A stretch of DNA of 64,000 nt from DATJLY01 sp963773665 (GTDB taxonomy: Bacteria; Pseudomonadota; Alphaproteobacteria; ATCC43930; CGMCC-115725): positions 434,001 to 498,000 of the forward strand of contig CAVZBZ010000003.1 of assembly GCA_963773665.1 (NCBI GenBank), written 5' to 3'. The position numbers were made by a program, and so were the translations under genes. This document shows, one piece after another, positions 23,324 through 31,595 of the stretch. Below the pieces are notes generated by a model, which saw only the letters and a program-made list of their open reading frames with translations, searched no databases and had not been told where the DNA came from. Numbering within the stretch: position 1 is the first letter of the stretch; each line of letters begins with the position of its first letter.

Positions 23324-25039
23324 ATGACCGACCGCCTTTCGATCGCGATCGCCCAGCTCAATCCGACCGTGGGCGACATTGCCGGCAACGTCGCGAAGCT
23401 GCGCGCCGCGCGCGATGAGGCCGCGCGCCTCGGCGCCGATCTCGTGGTCGCGTCGGAGCTTTTCGTCGCGGGATATCCGCCCGAGGATCTGGTGCTGAAG
23501 CCGGCCTTCGTCGCGTCCTGCCAGGGGGCGGCGCTGGAATTCGCGCGCGAGACGGCGTCGGGCCCGGCCGTTCTCTTCGGCAGCCCGTGGCGTCAGGACG
23601 GCAAGCTCTATAACGCCGCGGTGCTGGCCGAGGGCGGCAAGATCGCGGCGCTGCGCTTCAAGCACGATCTGCCCAATTACGGCGTGTTCGACGAGAAGCG
23701 CGTGTTCGCGGCCGGCCCGTGCCCCGGTCCCATCCCGTTCCGCGGCGTGCGGCTCGGCGTCATGGTGTGCGAGGACATGTGGTCGGTCGATGCGACCGAG
23801 ACCTTGAGCGAATCGGGCGCCGAGCTGCTCATCGTCATCAACGGCTCGCCGTTCGAGACCGACAAGCGCGACGAGCGCATCGCGCTCGCGGTCGAGCGCA
23901 TCAAGGAAAGCGGCCTGCCGCTGCTCTACGTGAACCAGATGGGCGGCCAGGACGAACTGGTGTTCGACGGCGCCTCGTTCGCGCTCGACGCATCGTACGC
24001 GCTGAAGCTGCAGGCGCCGTGCTGGCGCGAGGCGCTGGTGCTGTCGGAATGGCGGCGCGACGGCGATGGCTGGACCGTCGATGAGGGCCCGCTCGTGCCG
24101 CCGTCGGAAGGTGTGGAGGCGCTGTACGAGGCGCTCGTGCTGGGCTTGCGCGACTATGTGCGGAAGAACCGCTTCCCCGGCGTGGTGCTCGGCCTTTCGG
24201 GCGGCGTCGATTCGGCGCTGACGGCGGCGCTCGCAGCGGACGCCTTGGGCGCCGGCCAGGTTCATTGCGTGATGATGCCGTCGCCCTATACCTCGCGCGA
24301 AAGCCTCGAGGATGCGGCACTCGTCGCGGAATTTCTGGGGGCCGAGCTGCGCACGATCGACATCGGCCCGGCGATGCGCGCCTTCGGCGACATGCTGGAG
24401 CCGTCCTTCGACGGCCGCGCGCCCGACATCACCGAGGAGAACATCCAGTCGCGCGCCCGCGGCATGACGCTCATGGCGCTGTCCAACAAATTCGGCTGGA
24501 TGGTGCTCTCGACCGGCAACAAGTCGGAGATGTCGGCGGGCTATGCCACGCTCTATGGCGACATGTGCGGCGGCTACGCGGTGCTGAAGGACGTGTACAA
24601 GATGGCGGTGTTCGAGCTTTCGCGCTGGCGCAACCAGCACCGCACGCCGGGCCTGCTCGGACCCTCGGGCCGCGTCATGCCCGAGCGCGTCATAACGAAG
24701 CCGCCGTCCGCGGAATTGAAGCCCAACCAGAAGGACGAGGACACGCTGCCGCCCTACGCGACGCTCGACGACATCCTGCAATGCCTCATCGAGCGCGAGA
24801 TGACGGTCGCCGAGATCGCCCAGCGCGGCCACGACGAGGCGACGGTGCGCATGGTCTGGCGCATGCTCGACCGCGCCGAATACAAGCGCCGCCAGGCCCC
24901 GCCCGGCGTCAAGGTCACGCGCCGCGCTTTTGGCCGCGACCGCCGCTATCCCATCACCAATACTTTTCAGGACGAAGGCGCCGCCCCGATAGTCGAGCCC
25001 GGCGAGACGCCGCGCGCGCCCGCGCCGCAGCCCGGCTGA
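23324..25039 (+). CDS. nadE: Glutamine-dependent NAD+ synthetase
   Basis: A 571-residue two-domain enzyme that amidates nicotinate adenine dinucleotide to NAD+. The N-terminal nitrilase-type glutaminase has the Glu45-Lys113-Cys149 triad (VASELF, RFKHDLPN, VMVCEDMW). The C-terminal ATP-pyrophosphatase domain carries SGGVDS at 292-297 and STGNKSEMSAGY. A synthetase tail with KPPSAELKPNQKDEDTLPPY is intact. The stop is 6 bases before the GTG of cysS, so the two are probably co-transcribed. Confidence 0.97.
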   Translation: MTDRLSIAIAQLNPTVGDIAGNVAKLRAARDEAARLGADLVVASELFVAGYPPEDLVLKPAFVASCQGAALEFARETASGPAVLFGSPWRQDGKLYNAAVLAEGGKIAALRFKHDLPNYGVFDEKRVFAAGPCPGPIPFRGVRLGVMVCEDMWSVDATETLSESGAELLIVINGSPFETDKRDERIALAVERIKESGLPLLYVNQMGGQDELVFDGASFALDASYALKLQAPCWREALVLSEWRRDGDGWTVDEGPLVPPSEGVEALYEALVLGLRDYVRKNRFPGVVLGLSGGVDSALTAALAADALGAGQVHCVMMPSPYTSRESLEDAALVAEFLGAELRTIDIGPAMRAFGDMLEPSFDGRAPDITEENIQSRARGMTLMALSNKFGWMVLSTGNKSEMSAGYATLYGDMCGGYAVLKDVYKMAVFELSRWRNQHRTPGLLGPSGRVMPERVITKPPSAELKPNQKDEDTLPPYATLDDILQCLIEREMTVAEIAQRGHDEATVRMVWRMLDRAEYKRRQAPPGVKVTRRAFGRDRRYPITNTFQDEGAAPIVEPGETPRAPAPQPG

Positions 25040-25045
25040 GCCCTC

Positions 25046-26404
25046 GTGCTCCTGCTCTACAACACGCTCAGCCGGCGCAAGGAGGAATTCGCGCCGCTCG
25101 ATCCGGCGAACGTGCGCATGTATGTGTGCGGGCCCACGGTCTATGACCTGCCGCATATCGGCAATGCACGGCCCGTCATCGTGTTCGATGTGCTCTACCG
25201 GCTGCTGCGCGCGTCCTATGGGCGGGCCCACGTGCGCTATGTCCGCAACATCACCGACGTCGACGACAAGATCAACGCCGCCGCCAAATCCGGCGGCATC
25301 TCCATCCGCGAACTGACCGAGCGCACGGCAAAGGAATTCCACGCCGACGCCGACGCGCTCCTGGCGCTGCCGCCCGACGCCGAGCCGCGCGCGACCGACT
25401 ACATCGCCGGCATGATCGCGATGATCGAGCGCCTCATCGCCAAGGGCCATGCCTACGAGGCGGATCACCACGTGCTGTTCGCGGTCGGAAGCGTTGCGGA
25501 TTATGGCCGCCTGTCGCGCCGCTCGCGCGGCGAGCTCATCGCCGGCGCGCGCGTCGAGGTGGCGCCCTACAAGCGCGATCCGGCCGACTTCGTGCTATGG
25601 AAGCCGTCGCCCGACGATCTGCCGGGCTGGGAGAGCCCGTGGGGCCGCGGGCGCCCCGGCTGGCACATCGAATGCTCGGCGATGGGCGAGGCGCTTCTCG
25701 GCGAGACTTTCGACATTCACGGCGGCGGGCTCGACTTGATATTTCCGCACCACGAGAACGAGATCGCGCAGAGCGTCGCAGCGCACGACGGCAAGCCGTT
25801 GGCGCGCTACTGGCTCCATAACGGCTTCGTCACCGTCAATGGCGAGAAGATGGCGAAGTCCGAAGGCAATTTCGTCACGATCCGCGACGTGCTCGCCGCC
25901 GCGCCGGGCGAGGCCGCACGCTACGCCATCCTGACCGCGCACTACCGCGATCCGCTCGACTGGACCGACGAGCGATTGACTCAAGCGCGCCACGCGCTCG
26001 ATCGTTTCTACCTGGCGCTCCGGCCCGGCGGCACGCCCGCAGCTTCCGCGCCGGACCCGCGTGTAAAAACCGCGCTCGACGACGACCTCAACACGCCCCT
26101 GGCCCTGGCCTCCTTGCACGAGCTTCTGGCCGACCTCAACAAGGCCGATGGCCCGGACCGTGCGCCCCTCAAAGCGGCGCTCGTCGCAAGCGGCGCGCTT
26201 TTGGGCCTGTTGCAGCAGGAGCCTGAATCCTGGCTCAAGGGCGATGCCGAATCCTCCGAGATCGAAGCGCTCGTGGCGGCGCGCAACGCCGCGCGCGCAG
26301 CGCGCGACTTCGCCGAGGCCGACCGCATCCGCGCCGCGCTCGCCATCCGCGGCGTCGTTCTGGAGGACGGGCCGGGCGGCACCACGTGGCGAAGGGCGGG
26401 GTAG
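25046..26404 (+). CDS. cysS: Cysteinyl-tRNA synthetase
   Basis: A 452-residue class I aminoacyl-tRNA synthetase that charges tRNA-Cys. The zinc-binding Cys lies in MYVCGPTVYD, the HIGH-type motif is HIGN in LPHIGNARPVIVFD, further zinc ligands occur in HIECSAMG and HHENEIAQS, and the KMSKS-type loop is KMAKSEGNF. The C-terminal helical domain is present (LVAARNAARAARDFAEADRI). GTG start at 25046 with short spacing after nadE. Length is close to the usual 460. Confidence 0.97.
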   Translation: MLLLYNTLSRRKEEFAPLDPANVRMYVCGPTVYDLPHIGNARPVIVFDVLYRLLRASYGRAHVRYVRNITDVDDKINAAAKSGGISIRELTERTAKEFHADADALLALPPDAEPRATDYIAGMIAMIERLIAKGHAYEADHHVLFAVGSVADYGRLSRRSRGELIAGARVEVAPYKRDPADFVLWKPSPDDLPGWESPWGRGRPGWHIECSAMGEALLGETFDIHGGGLDLIFPHHENEIAQSVAAHDGKPLARYWLHNGFVTVNGEKMAKSEGNFVTIRDVLAAAPGEAARYAILTAHYRDPLDWTDERLTQARHALDRFYLALRPGGTPAASAPDPRVKTALDDDLNTPLALASLHELLADLNKADGPDRAPLKAALVASGALLGLLQQEPESWLKGDAESSEIEALVAARNAARAARDFAEADRIRAALAIRGVVLEDGPGGTTWRRAG

Positions 26405-26417
26405 GGCCGGGCTTGAA

Positions 26418-26441
26418 AAAGTAGCTACCGGTAGCTACTTT
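26418..26441 (+). promoter_or_regulatory. Palindromic operator of the toxin-antitoxin pair
   Basis: A perfect 24-base palindrome; the left half is AAAGTAGCTACC. It ends 6 bases before the antitoxin ATG. Phd/VapB-type antitoxins autorepress by binding such repeats, so this is the likely operator. Confidence 0.7.
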
Positions 26442-26447
26442 GTGCCC

Positions 26448-26738
26448 ATGCGCGCGGTCGGCTTGAAAATCCTGAAGAACCGGTTGAGCGAGTACGTGCG
26501 GCTCGCGGCTCGGGGCGAGACCGTGCTGGTGACGGATCGCGACAGGGTTGTGGCCGAACTCGTGCCGCCGCAGCCGGGGCGCAGCCAGATTGTCGGCGAC
26601 GCGCTGCTCGCCGATGCCGTGCGCGAGGGGTTGATAACGCCGCCCGCGCTCGGCGGGCGTGGCGTGCCTTCGCGCAAGCCCATGATGCGGTTTCGCGAGC
26701 TCATGCAGGAATTGCGCGACGATCGGGACGATCGGTGA
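26448..26738 (+). CDS. Phd/YefM-type antitoxin
   Basis: A 96-residue antitoxin. The N-terminal Phd/YefM fold reads VGLKILKNRLSEYVRLAARGE, here shortened to LKNRLSEYVRLAARGE (about 8-23), then VLVTDRDRVVAELVPP, the usual DNA-binding half. The charged C-terminus (RFRELMQELRDDRDDR) should wrap the toxin. The ATG directly follows the palindromic operator. Its stop overlaps the toxin GTG by GTGA, typical translational coupling. Confidence 0.87.
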   Translation: MRAVGLKILKNRLSEYVRLAARGETVLVTDRDRVVAELVPPQPGRSQIVGDALLADAVREGLITPPALGGRGVPSRKPMMRFRELMQELRDDRDDR

Positions 26739-27121
26739 TCTATCTCGATAGTTCGGTGGCACTCGCGCATTTGCTGTCGGAAGATCGTGTACCGCCGGCG
26801 TCCCTCTGGCAGGAGGAATTGGTCGCGAGCCGGCTCCTCGAATACGAGGTATGGACGCGCATTCACCTCCGCAGACTCGCGCGTTCGCACGGCGAGGAGG
26901 TGCGCGCGCTGGTTGGTCGCGTTGCGCTGGTCGAACTTGTGCCAATCGTCCTCGCCCGCGCCGTCGAGCCTTTTCCGGTGCCGGTTCGCACGCTCGACGC
27001 GCTGCATTTGGCGTCGATCGAATTTCTGCGCGCGCGCGGGCAATCGGTCGAGCTTGCCAGCTACGACGACCGTCTCCTCGCGGCGGCGCGCGCGCTCGGT
27101 GTCGGTCTCGTCTCGCTTTAG
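26735..27121 (+). CDS. PIN-domain toxin, VapC family
   Basis: A 128-residue PIN-domain ribonuclease toxin. Acidic residues of the active site are Asp5 (IYLDSS), Glu38 (LLEYEVWTR) and Asp88 in VRTLDALHLASIEF, followed by a fourth Asp in ASYDDRLLAAARALG. VapC toxins cut tRNA or rRNA; the target here is unknown. Start GTG at 26735 overlaps the antitoxin stop. Because the order is antitoxin then toxin and the operator is intact, the pair looks functional. Confidence 0.88.
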   Translation: MIYLDSSVALAHLLSEDRVPPASLWQEELVASRLLEYEVWTRIHLRRLARSHGEEVRALVGRVALVELVPIVLARAVEPFPVPVRTLDALHLASIEFLRARGQSVELASYDDRLLAAARALGVGLVSL

Positions 27122-27185
27122 CCTCCGAAATCGGTTGCACGACAGTGAGTTACGCGCAAAAACGGGGCATGAACCGGACTTCGCG

Positions 27186-28775
27186 ATGACCGGCGAGCGG
27201 ATCTATCTCTACGACACGACGCTGCGCGACGGGGCGCAGACGCAGGGCGTCGATTTCGGCGTGCCCGACAAGATCGCGATCGCGCGCGAGCTGGACCTGC
27301 TCGGCATCGACTACATCGAGGGCGGCTGGCCCGGCGCCAATCCGACCGACGACGCCTTCTTCGCCAGGCAGCCCACGCTCTCCCATGCGCGCGTGACGGC
27401 TTTCGGCATGACGCGGCGGAGCGGGCGCAGCGCGGCCAACGATCCGGGCCTCGCCGCCGTCCTCGGCAGCGGGGCCAAGGTCGCGACGCTCGTGGGCAAG
27501 ACCTGGGATTTCCACGCCCAGGTGGCCTTGGGCGTGAGCCTCGAGGAGAACGTGGCGATGATCGGCGAGTCCGTAGCGCACGCCGTCTCGCGCGTAGCCG
27601 AGGTGATGTTCGATGCCGAACATTTCTTCGACGGCTTCAAGGCCAATCCCGGCTTCGCGCTCGAGTGCCTTGCGGCGGCGCACGATGCCGGCGCGCGCTG
27701 GCTCGTGCTGTGCGACACCAACGGCGGCACGCTGCCCGACGAAGTGGAGCGCATCGTCGGAGCCGCTGCCAAGACCGTGCCGGCGGAGAAAATCGGCATC
27801 CATTGCCACAATGACACCGGCAACGCGGTTGCCAATTCCCTGGCAGCGTTGCGCGCCGGCGCGCGCCAGATCCAGGGCACGCTCAACGGCCTCGGCGAGC
27901 GCTGCGGCAATGCCAACCTCGTGACGCTCATCCCCAATCTCGCGCTGAAACTGGGCTACCGCACCGGCGTCGACGAAGCGGGCATGAAGCGCCTGACGCA
28001 TGTCTCGCGCTTCCTCGACGAGCGCCTCAACCGCGCGCCCGACCGGCACGCGCCCTATGTCGGCGAGGCGGCCTTCGCGCACAAAGGCGGCCTGCACGTC
28101 TCCGCGGTCGAAAAAGACCCGCGCTCCTACGAGCACATCGATCCGGCGCTCGTGGGCAACCGCCGCCACGTCGTCGTGTCCGACCAGGCCGGCAAGGCCA
28201 ATCTGCTGGCGCGGCTCAGGGAGCTCGACATCGCCGTCGATCCCGACCACCCGAAGCTCGGCGCTCTTCTCGACGAGGTGAAATCGCGCGAGTTCGCGGG
28301 CTATGCCTATGACGGCGCCGAGGCGAGCTTCGAGTTGTTGGCGCGGCGCACGCTCGGCACCGTGCCGGAATATTTTCGCCTGCAAAGTTTTCGCGTCCTC
28401 GACGAGCGGCGCTGGAACGCGCGCGGCGAGCTCGTCACCTTGAGCGAGGCGACCATCAAGGTGACTATCGCGGGCCGGCAGATCATGACCGTGGCCGAAG
28501 GAAACGGCCCGGTCAACGCGCTCGACGCGGCGCTGCGCAAGGCCTTGATCGAAAGCTTCCCCGAACTCGACGGCATCCGCCTCACCGATTACAAGGTCCG
28601 CATCCTGACGCCGCAGGACGGAACCGGCGCCGTGACACGCGTCATGATCGAGACCGCGGGCGAACATGAAGTGTGGTCCACGGTCGGCGTCTCCACCAAC
28701 GTGATCGACGCCTCCTACAACGCCTTGCACGACAGCCTGACCTACCGGCTCTTCCGCTCCGGCCGGACCGCCTGA
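27186..28775 (+). CDS. cimA: Citramalate synthase
   Basis: A 529-residue enzyme of the HMGL-like/IPMS family that condenses pyruvate and acetyl-CoA to (R)-citramalate, the threonine-independent entry to isoleucine synthesis. Features are LYDTTLRDGAQTQGVDF at the N-terminus, the divalent-metal motif GIHCHNDTGNAVANSL, the LNGLGERCGNANL block and a C-terminal LeuA-type allosteric domain (about 400-529). The DTTLRDGAQ-T variant and the length favour citramalate over isopropylmalate synthase. ATG at 27186 is chosen over an open frame that runs back through vapC. Confidence 0.93.
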   Translation: MTGERIYLYDTTLRDGAQTQGVDFGVPDKIAIARELDLLGIDYIEGGWPGANPTDDAFFARQPTLSHARVTAFGMTRRSGRSAANDPGLAAVLGSGAKVATLVGKTWDFHAQVALGVSLEENVAMIGESVAHAVSRVAEVMFDAEHFFDGFKANPGFALECLAAAHDAGARWLVLCDTNGGTLPDEVERIVGAAAKTVPAEKIGIHCHNDTGNAVANSLAALRAGARQIQGTLNGLGERCGNANLVTLIPNLALKLGYRTGVDEAGMKRLTHVSRFLDERLNRAPDRHAPYVGEAAFAHKGGLHVSAVEKDPRSYEHIDPALVGNRRHVVVSDQAGKANLLARLRELDIAVDPDHPKLGALLDEVKSREFAGYAYDGAEASFELLARRTLGTVPEYFRLQSFRVLDERRWNARGELVTLSEATIKVTIAGRQIMTVAEGNGPVNALDAALRKALIESFPELDGIRLTDYKVRILTPQDGTGAVTRVMIETAGEHEVWSTVGVSTNVIDASYNALHDSLTYRLFRSGRTA

Positions 28776-28778
28776 ACC

Positions 28779-29564
28779 GTGGCCGGCACCGACCGCCGCC
28801 GCCAGAAACTCTCGGGCGGCCCCGCCATCGTCCTGATCGAGCCGCAATTGGGCGAGAATATCGGCACCGCCGCGCGCGCCATGTACAATTGCGGCCTGAC
28901 CGATCTGCGCCTCGTCCGGCCGCGCGACGGCTGGCCCAGCAAGAAGGCGCAGGCCGCGGCAAGCGGCGCCGACCCCGTGCTCGACAAGGCCCGGCTCTAC
29001 GAGCGCGTCGAGGACGCGATCGCCGGATTCGGCCGCGTCTATGCCACGACCGCGCGCGACCGCTACATGGTGAAGCGCATCGTGACGCCGCGCGAAGCGG
29101 CATCCGAGATCCGAGCATTCATGGCGGCGGGCGAGGCCTGCGCCATCCTGTTCGGGCCGGAGCGCACCGGGCTTCTGAACGAGCACATCGCGCTCGCCGA
29201 TACGGTGCTGAACGTGCCGCTCAACCCCGCCTTCTCGTCGCTCAATCTGGCGCAGGCGGTGCTGCTCGTGGGCTACGAGTGGTTCACGGCCGGCGACGGC
29301 ACGGCGCCCTCGCGCCTCGTGACCGGCCACTCCAAGCCGGCGCAGAAGGAGCGCCTTATCCGCTTCTTCGAGCATTTGGAGGAGGAACTCGACCGCAACG
29401 GCTTCATGCGCGATGCGGAAAAGCGCCCGAGCATGGTGCGAAACCTGCGCAACCTGTTCCAGCGCGCGGAATGCACCGAACAGGAGCTGCGCACGCTGCA
29501 CGGCGTGGTTACGTCCTTCGCCGGGCCGCGGCGGCGGAAGCCGTCGGCCGGCGGCTCCCATTGA
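28779..29564 (+). CDS. TrmJ-type tRNA/rRNA 2'-O-methyltransferase (SpoU family)
   Basis: A 261-residue SPOUT methyltransferase. Motif 1 is IEPQLGENIGTAARAMYNCG, motif 2 is ILFGPERTGLLNEHIALAD and motif 3 is VPLNPAFSSLNLAQAVLLVGYE, quoted as NPAFSSLNLAQAV, forming the trefoil knot that binds S-adenosylmethionine. Proteins of this group methylate position 32 of certain tRNAs (TrmJ). GTG start at 28779, 3 bases after cimA, so it is translated from the cimA transcript. The downstream rpsD promoter overlaps its stop codon. Confidence 0.9.
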   Translation: MAGTDRRRQKLSGGPAIVLIEPQLGENIGTAARAMYNCGLTDLRLVRPRDGWPSKKAQAAASGADPVLDKARLYERVEDAIAGFGRVYATTARDRYMVKRIVTPREAASEIRAFMAAGEACAILFGPERTGLLNEHIALADTVLNVPLNPAFSSLNLAQAVLLVGYEWFTAGDGTAPSRLVTGHSKPAQKERLIRFFEHLEEELDRNGFMRDAEKRPSMVRNLRNLFQRAECTEQELRTLHGVVTSFAGPRRRKPSAGGSH

Positions 29565-29588
29565 CTTCCCCTGCGCTGCCCCTATAGT
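29561..29588 (+). promoter_or_regulatory. Sigma-70 promoter of rpsD
   Basis: TTGACT at 29561-29566, a 16-base spacer and TATAGT at 29583-29588. The -35 overlaps the stop codon of the methyltransferase gene. About 90 bases of leader precede rpsD, room for an S4-type autoregulatory structure, although none is obvious. Confidence 0.65.
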
Positions 29589-29686
29589 CCGCCGCTTCAT
29601 TCCCAAGAATGTGGGCGGCCTTCGCCCCGCTCGCTCTCCGGCGACGGACCGTGCGAGACTATTGGGACAACAACGATGGACGAGGC

Positions 29687-30307
29687 ATGAGCGTCAATCG
29701 CACCGGGTCTAAGTACAAGATCAATCGCCGCCTTGGGGTCAATCTCTGGGGCCGCAGCAAGAGCCCGCTCAATCGCAACCGCGACTACGGTCCCGGCCAG
29801 CACGGGCAGCGCCGCAAGAAGCCCTCGGACTTCGGCACGCAGCTCATGGCGAAGCAGAAGCTCAAGGGCTATTACGGCAATATCGGCGAGCGCCAGTTCC
29901 GCCGCATCTACGAGGAGGCGCGGCGCAGGAAGGGCGACACCGGCGACAACCTGGTGGCGCTTCTGGAGCGCCGGCTCGATTGCGTGGTCTATCGCCTCAA
30001 ATTCGCGCCGACCCCGTTTGCCGCGCGCCAGTTCGTCAATCACGGCCACATCCGCGTCAACGGCCGCCGCGTCAACATCCCGTCATTCCTCGTCAAGGAC
30101 GGCGATGCGATCGAGGTGCGCGAGCGCTCGAAGCAGATGGCCGTCATCCTCGAATCGGTGAAATCCACCGAGCGCGACGTGCCGGATTATCTCGAGGCCG
30201 ATCACGACGCCATGAAGGGCCGGTTCGTGCGCGCGCCGAAGCCCACCGACGTGCCCTATCCGGTGCCGATGGACCCCAGTCTCGTCATCGAGTTCTACTC
30301 GCGCTGA
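29687..30307 (+). CDS. rpsD: 30S ribosomal protein S4
   Basis: A 206-residue S4, an early 16S rRNA-binding protein. Features are GRSKSPLNRNRDYGPGQHG near the N-terminus and the S4 RNA-binding domain (LLERRLDCVVYRLKFAPT, ARQFVNHGHIRVNGRRVNI). It ends in VIEFYSR, normal for alphaproteobacterial S4. The ATG at 29687 is preferred over an in-frame upstream ATG at 29609 because homologues begin M-S-x-R. Cell location: small ribosomal subunit. Confidence 0.98.
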   Translation: MSVNRTGSKYKINRRLGVNLWGRSKSPLNRNRDYGPGQHGQRRKKPSDFGTQLMAKQKLKGYYGNIGERQFRRIYEEARRRKGDTGDNLVALLERRLDCVVYRLKFAPTPFAARQFVNHGHIRVNGRRVNIPSFLVKDGDAIEVRERSKQMAVILESVKSTERDVPDYLEADHDAMKGRFVRAPKPTDVPYPVPMDPSLVIEFYSR

Positions 30308-30310
30308 GGC

Positions 30311-30332
30311 TTCGCCAGGATTTCGCCAGGAT
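30311..30332 (+). repeat. 11-base direct repeat behind rpsD
   Basis: TTCGCCAGGAT occurs twice head to tail directly after the rpsD stop. The second copy runs into the stem at 30328. Confidence 0.7.
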
Positions 30333-30357
30333 GAGGTAAAGGAAAAGTCCTCATCCT
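30328..30357 (+). terminator. rpsD terminator-like stem, also left half of the REP target
   Basis: AGGATGAGG (30328-30336) and CCTCATCCT (30349-30357) are perfect 9-base arms with a 12-base A-rich loop, about 20 bases after rpsD. The 3' arm is at the same time the left half of the REP-like element that the IS110 entered: CTCATCCT is shared with the intact copy at 15353. Confidence 0.55.
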
Positions 30358-30534
30358 TGTAAGTCGGAAGCGGCCGCATCGGCTAGAGTGGTGGGTGCGG
30401 TGGCAGTGGGGAGACCGGCTCATCCTGGGGCCAGGAAGCCCGTCGCTCAGCCTGGCTCTCCCATTGCCGATCCATTGAACCCGGACAGTCGTGTGGGCCG
30501 CAGCGCGAGCCCGGTTAAGCAAGGCAGGGCTTCG
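30358..30534 (+). ncRNA. Candidate IS110 bridge RNA
   Basis: The 177-base region between the left end and the transposase ATG. Arms 30402-30414 and 30457-30468 (GGCAGTGGGGAGA and TCTCCCATTGCC) pair with one bulged G and one G-U. The enclosed loop contains CTCATCCT (30419-30426), identical to the left target half 30350-30357, and TCGCTCAG (30443-30450), the reverse complement of the right target half 31480-31487. Downstream, ACAGTCG (30485-30491) equals the last bases of the element before the right core (31473-31479), and CAAG (30520-30523) complements CTTG at the left end. This is the expected two-loop guide layout. Transcript ends are unknown. Confidence 0.75.
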
Positions 30535-31464
30535 ATGGACGCGAAGTATGTTGGCATCGATGTATCGAAGGACCGGTTGGACGTGCATGTGCGGCCAACG
30601 GGGGAGACCTTCGCCGTCGCGCGCGACGGCGAAGGACTGGCGGCTTTGGTCGATCGGCTGCGGTCGCTTCAGCCGCTTCTGGTCGCGGTCGAGGCGACCG
30701 GCGGCTTCGAGATGACGGTTGCCGCGGCGGTTGGCGGTGCCGGCCTGCCGCTGGCGGTGGTCAACCCGGCGCAGGTGCGTCACTACGCGCAGGCGCTCGG
30801 CCGGCGGGCGAAGACCGACGCGATCGATGCCGAGGTGATCGCCCGGTTCGCCGAGGCGACGCATCCGGAGCCGCGGCCGCTCCCGGACGAGGACACGCAG
30901 GCGCTGGCCGATTTGGTCACGCGCCGGCGGCAGATCATCGTCATGATGGTGGCCGAGCGCCAGCGCGCGGCGCGCCTGCCGAAGCGGCTCAAGCGGAGCT
31001 GCGAGCGGGTGATCCGCGTGCTCGAGAAGGAGCTCGCGGCGCTCGACCAGGACATCGGCACCACCGTGCGCGGCTCGCCGGCCTGGCGCGAGACGGAGAA
31101 TCTCCTCGCCTCGGTGCCAAGCGTCGGCGACATTACCGCCCGCACGCTTATCGCCGAACTGCCCGAGCTTGGCACGCTCGATCGCCGCAAGATCGCCAGC
31201 CTGGTCGGCGTCGCGCCCTTCACCCGCCAGTCGGGTCGTTGGCACGGCAAGTCCTTCATCGGCGGCGGCCGGCCGGACGTCCGCGCCGCCCTCTTTGTCG
31301 CCACCATGTCGGCGGTCCGTCATAACCCCACCATCCGCGCCTTCCGCCAGAGGCTGCTCGCCAAAGGCAAGCCGAAGATGGTCGTCATGGTCGCCTGCAT
31401 GCGCAAGCTCCTCACCATCTTGAATGCAATCCTGAGAGACCGTAAGCCATGGCAAACCGCTTGA
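30535..31464 (+). CDS. IS110-family DEDD transposase
   Basis: A 309-residue recombinase. The N-terminal RuvC-like DEDD domain has Asp9 (VGIDVSKDRLDV), Glu53 (VAVEATGGFEM), and Asp95 and Asp98 (AKTDAIDAEVIARFAE). The C-terminal Transposase_20 domain has the serine region VGVAPFTRQSGRWHGKSF (Ser233). Both domains and the coiled coil between them (about 125-175) are intact. IS110 enzymes exchange DNA strands under guidance of a bridge RNA. The ATG at 30535 (MDAKYVGIDVSK) is chosen because family members start directly before the VGIDVSK strand. Confidence 0.96.
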   Translation: MDAKYVGIDVSKDRLDVHVRPTGETFAVARDGEGLAALVDRLRSLQPLLVAVEATGGFEMTVAAAVGGAGLPLAVVNPAQVRHYAQALGRRAKTDAIDAEVIARFAEATHPEPRPLPDEDTQALADLVTRRRQIIVMMVAERQRAARLPKRLKRSCERVIRVLEKELAALDQDIGTTVRGSPAWRETENLLASVPSVGDITARTLIAELPELGTLDRRKIASLVGVAPFTRQSGRWHGKSFIGGGRPDVRAALFVATMSAVRHNPTIRAFRQRLLAKGKPKMVVMVACMRKLLTILNAILRDRKPWQTA

Positions 31465-31479
31465 CGCGCAACACAGTCG

Positions 31480-31519
31480 CTGAGCGAAGCCCCGAAGGGG
31501 CAAAGTCGAAGGACGCACG
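31480..31519 (+). repeat. REP-like element, right half after the IS110
   Basis: CTGAGCGAAG, then CCCCGAAGGGG, then AAAGTCGAAGGACGCACG. It matches the intact REP-like copy at 15361-15398 apart from a few substitutions. It continues the left half at 30349-30357. Confidence 0.8.
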
Positions 31520-31595
31520 GCATCCCGAAATGCTTCGGTCGCGACCGGGCCATTGGCGATGGCTATCGCGCCCTCTTTCGGGGAACAATGCCGCG

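Larger units (their letters stand above)
30356..31481 (+). mobile_element. IS110-family insertion sequence in a REP-like element
   Basis: An approximately 1.1-kb element. The limits are set by comparison with the REP-like copy at 15353: the left flank ends CTCATC-CT (core 30356-30357) and the right flank starts CT-GAGCGAAG (core 31480-31481). Removing the element restores the REP sequence around a single CT. There are no terminal inverted repeats and no target duplication beyond the core, as is normal for the IS110 group. The element holds a 5' non-coding region (bridge RNA candidate) and one intact transposase gene. Confidence 0.8.

Noticed and set aside
23282..25471. 729-codon open frame antisense to nadE and cysS
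   Set aside because: It mirrors strong real genes, has no domain motif and an Arg/His/Ala-rich composition typical of the complement of GC-rich coding DNA.
27150..29606. 818-codon open frame antisense to cimA and the methyltransferase gene
   Set aside because: Shadow frame; composition and lack of motifs show it is not coding, while both plus-strand genes are unmistakable.
29589..29686. Ribosomal protein leader or riboswitch in the rpsD leader
   Set aside because: No conserved pseudoknot or paired core could be recognised by eye; only the promoter is supported.
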